Of a DNA stretch of 10,475 nt, positions 1 to 4,342 are shown one piece after another; positions within the stretch are counted from its first letter, which is position 1, and each line of letters starts with the position of its first letter. This DNA is from an uncultured Flavobacteriaceae bacterium (GTDB taxonomy: Bacteria > Bacteroidota > Bacteroidia > Flavobacteriales > Flavobacteriaceae). Under the pieces are notes generated by a model. It searched no databases. It worked only from the letters and a program-made list of their open reading frames with translations, and was not told the origin of the DNA. The translations under genes and the position numbers were made by a program. Location: NCBI GenBank assembly GCA_947311815.1, contig CAMZMA010000198.1, forward strand, positions 1-10,475, written 5' to 3'.

Positions 1-2
1 CT

Positions 3-86
3 AAAATAAAAGGTTTTAGAACTCAATTAAAAGGAGTAAGAAAAGTGGATTTCTTTATGTTTAGGTTACAAAAATTATTCGCCTAA
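3..86 (+). CDS. Transposase, C-terminal end only (ISAon1/ISL3-like)
   Basis: An open frame enters from the left edge and ends at TAA 84-86, giving 27 residues that include FRTQLKGVRKVDFFMFRL and end in LFA. I recognise this as the usual end of ISAon1-type transposases of Bacteroidota (DDE transposases related to ISL3/IS204), which finish with an FR-x-Q-x-x-GVR-x-x-x-FF-x-FRL pattern; this is recall, not a search. It would catalyse cut-and-paste movement of the element. The catalytic DDE residues lie outside the window, so whether the copy is intact cannot be judged. It faces the minus-strand toxin gene tail to tail, about 100 bp away. Confidence 0.6.
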   Translation, partial: KIKGFRTQLKGVRKVDFFMFRLQKLFA

Positions 87-120
87 AGACAAAAATCCCA
101 CAAGTTTTGCGCTTGACCCC
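87..120. repeat. Candidate right terminal inverted repeat of the left IS
   Basis: Directly after the transposase stop comes a sequence whose reverse complement begins GGGGTCAAGCGCAAAACTTG. A GC-richer block just outside the transposase frame is where the IS end should lie. The other end of the element is outside the window, so neither the repeat match nor a target duplication can be shown. Confidence 0.35.
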
Positions 121-129
121 ATTTTCTTA

Positions 130-148
130 TTTCTTTGCGACAAAGAAA
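130..148. repeat. Hairpin, 8-bp perfect stem with 3-nt loop
   Basis: TTTCTTTG (130-137) and CAAAGAAA (141-148) are perfect inverted arms around CGA. It sits between the tail-to-tail ends of the left transposase and the toxin gene, where a terminator would be expected. It lacks a clear U tract on either strand, so termination is only a possibility. Confidence 0.5.
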
Positions 149-158
149 CAAGTGCTTA

Positions 159-180
159 CTGCAATTTATTTGCAGGGAAA
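159..180. repeat. Hairpin with TTGCAGGGAAA, downstream of the toxin gene
   Basis: CTGCAA (159-164) pairs with TTGCAG (170-175) around a 5-nt loop and is followed by GGAAA. The 11-mer TTGCAGGGAAA recurs at 1964-1974, also in a hairpin and also just beyond the stop codon of a minus-strand gene. This suggests a dispersed 3'-end element or REP-like repeat. Confidence 0.45.
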
Positions 181-188
181 GAGAAAAG

Positions 189-488
189 TTAAAGATGTTT
201 TAATAAACTTATGGGGTCTTGTAGATTGTTCCAAAAAAGTAATAAATGGACTTCTTTCCCTACAATTTGATAATAAAGCGTAATCTGTTTTACAATCTCT
301 ATCTTATGAATGACTGTATTATACTGCCATTTTTGAAAAGTTGTTGGCGATATTTTTAAAATAGCAACAATACTAGAAACCTTTGTAATAAAACTAGCAA
401 CTTCTTTTTGCGACCATGTATGTGCTAAATAAGTAATATTTTCTTGATAGGTAGTGTTAGCAAGTGGCGAAATGATGATGCTATACAA
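189..488 (-). CDS. RelE/ParE-family toxin of a type II toxin-antitoxin pair
   Basis: This 99-residue protein has the size and layout of the RelE/ParE fold: a beta strand at the N-terminus (YSIIISP), a helical middle with ENITYL and WSQKEVASFITKV, and a C-terminal set of strands (KQITLYYQIVGKEVHLLLFW) ending in the NNLQDP-x-x-L tail common in Bacteroidota members. Family toxins act as ribosome-dependent mRNA nucleases (RelE) or gyrase inhibitors (ParE); the sequence does not show which. Its ATG lies inside the 3' end of the antitoxin gene (8-bp overlap, 481-488), the usual antitoxin-first order with coupled translation. Identification rests on these motifs and on the partner gene. It could be inactive, because I cannot name its catalytic residues. 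Confidence 0.72.
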   Translation of the reverse strand: MYSIIISPLANTTYQENITYLAHTWSQKEVASFITKVSSIVAILKISPTTFQKWQYNTVIHKIEIVKQITLYYQIVGKEVHLLLFWNNLQDPISLLKHL

Positions 489-810
489 TGCTATACTTTG
501 CTTTACTTTCTCTTAAAACCGTTTCAAAATCGACACCTTTTCCTTCTTTTAATTGCTTTTTAGACGCTTCTAAAAACTGACTAATTAAAGTGTCTTTATA
601 TTCTTGGTATTCTTCTGGATACAAATGTTTAGCTATGAGTTTCATTTCTGTACTGGTAAAACGTTTTTCTCTTAATTTTTTGTAAAAAAAGCTGGGTTTA
701 AGATCTAACAATTTTAAAAAGTAATTTACTTTGTAATTGCTCTTTTTAATATCTTCTACTAAATGAGAAATAATAGAGTCATAGTTATAAATAACAGCAA
801 CTGTATTCAT
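481..810 (-). CDS. Antitoxin with N-terminal helix-turn-helix, partner of the RelE/ParE-like toxin
   Basis: A 109-residue protein in two parts. Residues about 24-62 look like a helix-turn-helix (NYFLKLLDLKPSFFYKKLRE then FTSTEMKLIAKHL). The charged C-terminus (about 72-109, with KEGKGVDFETVLRESKAKY) resembles the toxin-wrapping tail of many antitoxins. It would bind its own promoter and neutralise the downstream toxin, whose start it overlaps by 8 bp. The chosen ATG at 810 sits at the edge of two direct copies of TATTTATGCAA spaced 21 bp apart, a good candidate operator for autoregulation. The gene has no close named family that I can recall; the role is inferred from architecture and order. 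Confidence 0.65.
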   Translation of the reverse strand: MNTVAVIYNYDSIISHLVEDIKKSNYKVNYFLKLLDLKPSFFYKKLREKRFTSTEMKLIAKHLYPEEYQEYKDTLISQFLEASKKQLKEGKGVDFETVLRESKAKYSIV

Positions 811-841
811 ATTTATGCAATTTTTTACCTTATTTATGCAA
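810..841. promoter_or_regulatory. Direct repeats upstream of the antitoxin gene, candidate autoregulatory operator
   Basis: TATTTATGCAA occurs at 810-820 and again, identical, at 831-841. The 21-bp period puts both copies on the same face of the helix (two turns). On the minus strand they cover the space immediately before the antitoxin ATG. This fits cooperative binding of a dimeric antitoxin; binding itself is inferred. Confidence 0.5.
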
Positions 842-846
842 GTATA
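839..846 (-). promoter_or_regulatory. Possible -7 box for the toxin-antitoxin operon
   Basis: The minus strand reads TATACTTG, one mismatch from the Bacteroidota -7 consensus TAnnTTTG. It abuts the upstream operator-like repeat and would place the transcription start between the two repeat copies. No clear -33 TTG box was found at the usual distance. Confidence 0.3.
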
Positions 847-853
847 CTGTTTT

Positions 854-1318
854 TTATGAAAACTTTAGAAAATCATTATATAAAAATGCAACTAAATTAA
901 TTAACAGATGTACTAAAAAAACCATACAAAAAGCATTAACATCTTTTCTGATTTTTGAAAACAAGTAAATTGAAGCAAATATAAAACCCACAACAACAGC
1001 CAAAAGAGCATAAAACAAATTATAGGTATTAGTATAATGTAATAATCCAAAAATTAATCCTGAAATACTTATAATCATTTTAAAATTTATTTTCAATTTT
1101 AGCATCATTTCAATAATTGAAAACTGAAATAAAAATGTTTCAATTATTGGCACAAAAAAAACATTCCTAAAAAATAAATATGGTAATCTAAAATTTGTTG
1201 TTTTATGCATTTTTTCAACACAAAAAAAGCTTAATAATAAAGTGTAAACTAATGGGATAAGAAAAGATAAAATCAAAAATTTTCTCTTGCTTATACTTAA
1301 AAAATAGTTTTTAAACAT
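854..1318 (-). CDS. CPBP/Abi-type intramembrane protease-like protein, candidate immunity or processing factor
   Basis: This 154-residue, very hydrophobic protein has roughly four membrane segments (about residues 14-32, 50-74, 81-120, 127-147). The three CPBP motifs are present in order and spacing: ETFLFQ at 60-65 in place of EExxxR, FGLLH at 90-94 (FxxxH) and HLLIN at 137-141 (HxxxN). Putative metal or catalytic residues E60, H94, H137 and N141 are kept, while the second Glu and the Arg of motif 1 are Thr and Gln. The family includes the Rce1/CAAX proteases and bacteriocin self-immunity proteins of the PlnI/Abi type. Its place right after a double-glycine peptide gene favours immunity or peptide processing, but this is inference. 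The gap to the peptide gene is 210 bp, so co-transcription is not certain. ATG at 1318 is preceded by AGG. Confidence 0.65.
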   Translation of the reverse strand: MFKNYFLSISKRKFLILSFLIPLVYTLLLSFFCVEKMHKTTNFRLPYLFFRNVFFVPIIETFLFQFSIIEMMLKLKINFKMIISISGLIFGLLHYTNTYNLFYALLAVVVGFIFASIYLFSKIRKDVNAFCMVFLVHLLINLVAFLYNDFLKFS

Positions 1319-1339
1319 TACCTCATTAATTTTATCGTA

Positions 1340-1450
1340 ATTTTAAAGAAGTTTTTTTAATGAAGAACCTCTCCTCAAAGGGACGAGGCATTAAACTAGG
1401 AATCTCTTTTTATTCCCACTCGAAAGGCATCAAGGAATTAAACCCCAAAA
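1340..1450. repeat. GC-richer intergenic patch with internal repeats, possible dispersed element or decayed IS fragment
   Basis: Between the peptide and CPBP genes lies a patch richer in G and C than its surroundings. On the minus strand it holds two related halves, ATTCCTTGATGCC and ATTCCTAGTTTAATGCC, each followed by a short purine/pyrimidine block (TTTCGAGTGGG and TCGTCCCTTT). No long frame runs through it. It looks like the dispersed palindromic intergenic repeats of Flavobacteriaceae, or like a mobile-element scar; which one cannot be decided from one copy. Confidence 0.3.
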
Positions 1451-1470
1451 TGATTAAAATGGCATTTAAC

Positions 1471-1520
1471 GACGTATGTTTGATTTAATTTAGAGTATAA
1501 AGGTAATCCAAACATACGTC
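1471..1520. repeat. 12-bp perfect inverted repeat just downstream of the peptide gene
   Basis: GACGTATGTTTG (1471-1482) and CAAACATACGTC (1509-1520) are perfect inverted arms around a 26-nt loop, beginning 9 bp past the stop codon of the double-glycine peptide gene. In the transcript this would be a 12-bp stem. No U tract follows on the minus strand, so it is more likely a 3'-stabilising or processing hairpin, or a small mobile-element end, than a standard terminator. Confidence 0.6.
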
Positions 1521-1528
1521 AATTAAAT

Positions 1529-1729
1529 TTAAAACCCAACAGCTACGCCATACTGGGTAGTTGTACCACCATATTGTGCCATATCCTCACACATTTGATT
1601 AAACTCTCCACTTTCAAAAAAAGAAATAACTTCATCAATCATCCATTCAAATATTGGATTTCCTCCGTCTGTTTCTTTAATCTCTCTAGCACTCAACTCT
1701 TGAACACCAAAACTTTGTAAATTTTTCAT
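1529..1729 (-). CDS. Double-glycine leader peptide precursor (bacteriocin- or signal-like)
   Basis: The 66-residue product starts with a leader of the type common in Bacteroidota export peptides: MKNLQSFGVQELSAREIKE followed by TDGG at 20-23. It has the conserved L-S-x-x-E-(I)-K/R-x-x-x-GG spacing recognised by C39 peptidases. Cleavage after G23 would free a 43-residue core beginning NPIFEWMIDE. The core has seven acidic residues, no Lys, Arg or His, one Cys (C47), a second GG at 54-55, and a Gly/Thr/Val-rich tail ending in YGVAVGF. Precursors of this kind are exported by peptidase-containing ABC transporters with HlyD adaptors, and a HlyD gene lies upstream on the same strand. Function (antimicrobial, signal or other) is unknown. 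The leader call is strong; the core matches nothing I recognise. Confidence 0.82.
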   Translation of the reverse strand: MKNLQSFGVQELSAREIKETDGGNPIFEWMIDEVISFFESGEFNQMCEDMAQYGGTTTQYGVAVGF

Positions 1730-1794
1730 AAAAATACGTTTTAAATTTTAATAAATTATTTTTTGGTTGTAAAAGTTTGCGTTTTTTAGGAAAA

Positions 1795-1821
1795 GATTGC
1801 CACAAAATTGCTTTGGCAATC
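1795..1821 (-). terminator. Possible intrinsic terminator within a dispersed repeat, downstream of the HTH gene
   Basis: GATTGCC (1795-1801) and GGCAATC (1815-1821) form a 7-bp stem around a 13-nt loop. On the minus strand the stem is followed by TTTTCC. The adjoining + strand text TTTCGCAATGACG (1822-1834) resembles a repeat scattered through Bacteroidota intergenic regions. It could end transcription coming from the HTH gene before the peptide gene, implying that the peptide gene has its own promoter. Confidence 0.4.
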
Positions 1822-1948
1822 TTTCGCAATGACGTTGTTTTTACAATCCGTATCAAAAAGAAAAAGTTTATTTTTAGTACTCGTCAGTAACAAAAATACC
1901 ACTACGTCTAGTTTGTTATTTCTTTTTAACACCGTAAAGATAGTTTCG

Positions 1949-1973
1949 TTCCCTGCAAAAACCTTGCAGGGAA
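1949..1973. repeat. 10-bp perfect hairpin with 5-nt loop beyond the HTH gene
   Basis: TTCCCTGCAA (1949-1958) and TTGCAGGGAA (1964-1973) are perfect inverted arms around AAACC, the strongest hairpin in the window. It lies 15 bp past the stop of the minus-strand HTH gene. The T-rich run follows on the + strand (1976-1990), so as a minus-strand terminator it lacks the U tract. The right arm shares TTGCAGGGAAA with the hairpin at 159-180. Confidence 0.6.
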
Positions 1974-1988
1974 ATGTTTTTTAATTTT

Positions 1989-2303
1989 TTACGCAATGTG
2001 TATGGTGGTTTTTGGGGCTTTTATAAAATAGCTGCCTCCAAAAATACGAGTAACTTCGTTATTGTTTAAAACCGTTACCGAAATGGTAATGCGTAATTCA
2101 AAATCTTCGCAATAATAATAGGTTTTTCTTTTTCTGCAATAGCACACCAAAGCATTCATTTCTTTTAAACGTTCTAATAATAAATGTACAGAACGCTCGC
2201 TTATAGCTAATCTTCTTGCCAATTCTTTAGGGCTTCCTGTGTTTTCGTTTACAATATAGTTGTGTACTTGCTGTAAACGCTCTAAAGTTTTTAAATTTTT
2301 CAT
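1989..2303 (-). CDS. Small winged helix-turn-helix protein, likely regulator of the peptide cassette
   Basis: This 104-residue protein has a DeoR/HTH_11-like DNA-binding domain at about residues 6-56, with KTLERLQQVHNYIV as first helix and GSPKELARRLAISERSVHLL as the helix-turn-helix. A basic hairpin wing (RKRKTYYY, 57-64) follows, then strands (FELRITISVTVLNNNEVTRI) and a short tail containing FGGSYF. I recall similar small HTH proteins beside HlyD and double-glycine peptide genes in Flavobacteriaceae, but can cite no named family. A local transcriptional regulator is the natural inference; its ligand and targets are unknown. It starts at ATG 2303 after an A-rich tract, 181 bp downstream of hlyD across a tandem-repeat block, and is followed by a strong hairpin. 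Confidence 0.7.
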   Translation of the reverse strand: MKNLKTLERLQQVHNYIVNENTGSPKELARRLAISERSVHLLLERLKEMNALVCYCRKRKTYYYCEDFELRITISVTVLNNNEVTRIFGGSYFIKAPKTTIHIA

Positions 2304-2330
2304 TTTCTTTTTTTAAGAGTTTTTTCTTTT

Positions 2331-2370
2331 TTACTTCTTTTTACTTCTGCTTACTTCGACTTACTTCGAC
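2331..2370. repeat. 10-bp tandem repeat, four units
   Basis: Four successive 10-mers begin TTACTTC: TTACTTCTTT, TTACTTCTGC, TTACTTCGAC, TTACTTCGAC. The last two are identical. The array runs directly into the 14-bp repeat. On the minus strand the junction reads ACTGAGCGTAGTCGAAGT, close to a dispersed intergenic motif found in many Bacteroidota. Confidence 0.75.
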
Positions 2371-2372
2371 TA

Positions 2373-2414
2373 CGCTCAGTAACCAACGCTCAGTAACCAA
2401 CGCTCAGTAACCAA
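2373..2414. repeat. 14-bp tandem repeat, three identical units
   Basis: CGCTCAGTAACCAA is repeated three times without mismatch at 2373-2386, 2387-2400 and 2401-2414. Perfect identity points to recent expansion or homogenisation. It lies in the gap between hlyD and the HTH gene. Confidence 0.9.
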
Positions 2415-2429
2415 AAAAACTTCCTCAAT

Positions 2430-2499
2430 TACTAACTACTAACTACTAACCACTGACTACTGACCACTGATTACTGACCACTGATTACTGACTACTAGG
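2430..2499. repeat. Heptamer tandem array overlapping the hlyD stop codon
   Basis: Ten consecutive 7-bp units follow the consensus YACTRAY: TACTAAC three times, then CACTGAC, TACTGAC, CACTGAT, TACTGAC, CACTGAT, TACTGAC, and a degenerate TACTAGG. The last two and a bit units lie inside hlyD: its final residues P-S-S-Q and its TAA (2485-2487) are written in repeat sequence. Because the period is 7, gain or loss of a unit inside the coding part would change the frame of the last residues only. Confidence 0.9.
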
Positions 2500-3630
2500 A
2501 TTCAACCAATCGTCCATTTTATCATAAAGCAAATCAAATAAGCTACGTTTTGTTAAGGTAAATCGAGCATTTACGGTCATTCCTTTTTTTAGATGTCCTT
2601 TAAATCCGTTTTTTAACTGTAAATATTTTTGATCTAAAGAACACAATACTCTAAAAACAGGCGTGTTGTTTATTAGCTGTACATCGTTGGCAATTTCTAC
2701 AATACTACCCGTTGCTAAACCCCATTGATTGTAATTAAAAGCGGCTACTTGAAAATTTACTGCATCTTTTTCTTTTAGCAGCCCAATATTGGTGGGCGTT
2801 ACATAGCACTCTACTAATAAATCGGTTTTGGGCGATATTTCTGCTAATTGAGTACCTGCGCTAATAAAACTCCCTTTTTCTATCCCTTTTACATTTAAAA
2901 GGGTTCCTGTAATGGGTGCTTTTATGATAGAAAGGGTTTTGTTTTCTTCTAGTTGTACTTTGGTAGTTTTTAGTTCTTCTAACTTATTTTTATAGCTTAT
3001 TAATTGTGTTTGCCACGTATTTTGTTGTTGCTTTTTAAGTTGAGCAATGGCGTTTAAAGCCAAATCATACGTAAATTTTGCATTATTTAACTCTACTTTG
3101 GCAATTACTCCTTTTGAAAATAAATTTCTGGAACGGATATAGTCTCTTTTTAGTTTTCTATATCGTGTTTGCAATTCTTGTAACTGTTGTTTATAAGCGG
3201 TATATTCTTGTGTAAATTTTAAAGACTCAAACGTTTTATACTGTTTATTTTTATCTACCAAAGTAGCAACATCTTTTACAAAACTTTCATTTTCTTCTAT
3301 TTGATAGTGTACATTTTGTATTTTTTGTTGTATAAAAGTGTTATTGATAATAAGTAAGGTATCTCCTTTTTTTACTGATTTATTATTTACAAGGTTTTGA
3401 TAATGCGTTTTACCACTCATACTATTTTGTATAACAATTCGCTCTTTGTCTGGTTTTACAATTCCTTGAGAATTGTTATACACCGTTACGTAAACAAAAG
3501 GCAAAGAGAATAACGCAATAATTACCGATAGTGTAATAACTGTGTAAATAATTTTACTCTTGTTTGTGTGTTTAAATTGATGTACCTCTACGGTATTTTC
3601 TACAATTTCTTTTGGAAAGATTTGTTTCAT
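2485..3630 (-). CDS. HlyD-family secretion adaptor (membrane fusion protein)
   Basis: This 381-residue protein has a short cytoplasmic N-terminus and one membrane anchor (about 26-50, IIYTVITLSVIIALFSLPFV). The first half of a barrel-sandwich/lipoyl domain follows (about 60-97, with VKKGDTLLIIN), then a long coiled-coil hairpin (about 98-230), the second lipoyl half (IIKAPITGTLLNVKG, about 234-250) and a beta-barrel region ending GMTVNARF near the C-terminus. The tail RSLFDLLYDKMDDWLNP is typical of Bacteroidota adaptors that work with peptidase-containing ABC transporters exporting double-glycine peptides. It would bridge an inner-membrane ABC exporter and an outer-membrane channel such as TolC. 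No such ABC gene is in the window. The terminal SSQ is encoded by the heptamer array. It is the first gene of the minus-strand block, reading out of a repeat-containing divergent region. Confidence 0.88.
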   Translation of the reverse strand: MKQIFPKEIVENTVEVHQFKHTNKSKIIYTVITLSVIIALFSLPFVYVTVYNNSQGIVKPDKERIVIQNSMSGKTHYQNLVNNKSVKKGDTLLIINNTFIQQKIQNVHYQIEENESFVKDVATLVDKNKQYKTFESLKFTQEYTAYKQQLQELQTRYRKLKRDYIRSRNLFSKGVIAKVELNNAKFTYDLALNAIAQLKKQQQNTWQTQLISYKNKLEELKTTKVQLEENKTLSIIKAPITGTLLNVKGIEKGSFISAGTQLAEISPKTDLLVECYVTPTNIGLLKEKDAVNFQVAAFNYNQWGLATGSIVEIANDVQLINNTPVFRVLCSLDQKYLQLKNGFKGHLKKGMTVNARFTLTKRSLFDLLYDKMDDWLNPSSQ

Positions 3631-3656
3631 ATACTTTTTTTAATTTAGTTTAAAAA

Positions 3657-3753
3657 AACATAATTAATTGGGGCAACAAGAGATTATACTAGTGTACAAC
3701 AAAATATTTAATCTCAATTAAAACAGAGTTTAAACACCACAATTAATTATGTT
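3657..3753. repeat. 17-bp inverted repeat flanking a 63-bp segment upstream of hlyD
   Basis: AACATAATTAATTGGGG (3657-3673) and CCACAATTAATTATGTT (3737-3753) are inverted arms matching at 16 of 17 positions. A second, overlapping inverted pair is CAACAAAATATTTAA (3697-3711) with TTAAATATTTGTTG (3752-3765), differing by one base. The two pairs interleave, so both cannot form hairpins at once. The location is the promoter region shared by hlyD and the XRE gene. Paired operators, a cruciform, or inversion sites are all possible; the low complexity of the arms weakens any reading. Confidence 0.55.
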
Positions 3754-3832
3754 AAATATTTGTTGCTTTTAATACATCTTACCCCCTAAGAAGCATACTA
3801 AAAAGCAATTTTATGTTTCAAATATAGTAAAA

Positions 3833-3846
3833 TTTCATAAATGAAA
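3833..3846. promoter_or_regulatory. Small dyad upstream of the XRE gene, possible operator
   Basis: TTTCAT and ATGAAA flank an AA spacer, giving a 14-bp dyad of the size bound by Cro/CI-type dimers, 44 bp before the XRE start codon. Autoregulation is common in this family, but the dyad is AT-rich and could be chance. Confidence 0.25.
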
Positions 3847-3889
3847 CCATTTTAATAAACATATTCTTTGATGTTACTGTTTTGAAGAG

Positions 3890-4141
3890 ATGAAAGATAT
3901 TTGTAAAATTAATATGGACGATAGAATTCTACAAATAGCAAAAAGAATAAAAACTCTTAGAATAGAGAAAGGATATAGTAGTCATGAATTTTTTGCTTGG
4001 GAACATGAAATACCAAGGGTTCAATATTGGCGAATGGAAAAAGGAACTAATTTTACCATACGTACATTACTTAGAATATTAGATGCTCATAACATAAGTT
4101 TAGAAGATTTTTTTAACGACTTAAACGATGGTAATTCTTAA
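3890..4141 (+). CDS. XRE/Cro-CI-type helix-turn-helix regulator
   Basis: This 83-residue protein consists mostly of one Cro/CI HTH domain (about residues 14-75). Helix 1 is IAKRIKTLRIEKGYS, the recognition part is FFAWEHEIPRVQYWRMEKG, and the closing helix is TIRTLLRILDAHNISLEDFF. Such stand-alone single-domain regulators are frequent in Bacteroidota, often beside accessory genes. It is transcribed away from hlyD across a shared 259-bp region, so it may control that region and itself; no target is shown by the sequence. ATG 3890 is the first in frame; a later Met at residue 9 (MDDRILQ) would also give a complete domain. A TATTCTTTG upstream resembles a -7 box with one extra spacer base. Confidence 0.8.
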   Translation: MKDICKINMDDRILQIAKRIKTLRIEKGYSSHEFFAWEHEIPRVQYWRMEKGTNFTIRTLLRILDAHNISLEDFFNDLNDGNS

Positions 4142-4342
4142 AAAAGACATCTTATTTTTAATAGCATAGTTTCAGTCAAATCTTTTATCTTAACTATCCT
4201 AAAAAAAACTCTAATAATTAAATATTTCGCAACAAAACACGTGCTCTTCTATTTTTTTTTTACGATATCTTCATCAAAATCAATAATTTTTAAAATTCAT
4301 TTAAAAAACGTACCTTTGCATCACTAAAAAACTAGAACTGGT
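4142..4342. other. Intergenic region upstream of the E1 gene
   Basis: This 201-bp AT-rich stretch has no frame of note on either strand. Its only readable signal is the -7 box near its right end, listed separately. No riboswitch-like or strong hairpin structure was seen. Confidence 0.5.
4311..4318 (+). promoter_or_regulatory. Bacteroidota -7 promoter box for the E1 gene
   Basis: TACCTTTG matches the Bacteroidota sigma factor -7 consensus TAnnTTTG exactly and lies 25 bp before the E1 start codon, giving a short leader of about 15-20 nt. No clear -33 TTG was seen at the usual distance. Confidence 0.65.

Noticed and set aside
1332..1391. Short minus-strand frame of 19 codons starting MPRPFEERFF
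   Set aside because: It falls in the repeat-like intergenic patch, has no ribosome-binding context, and a related block nearby also starts with ATGCC but stops after six codons. It is more likely repeat sequence than a gene.
1981..2303. HTH protein considered as a second double-glycine peptide because it starts MKNL and contains FGG
   Set aside because: The GG is at residues 89-90 near the C-terminus, and the N-terminal part is a clear helix-turn-helix; the shared MKNL is too short to matter.
2331..2499. Tandem repeats considered as a CRISPR array
   Set aside because: Units are 7, 10 and 14 bp long with no unique spacers and no cas genes.
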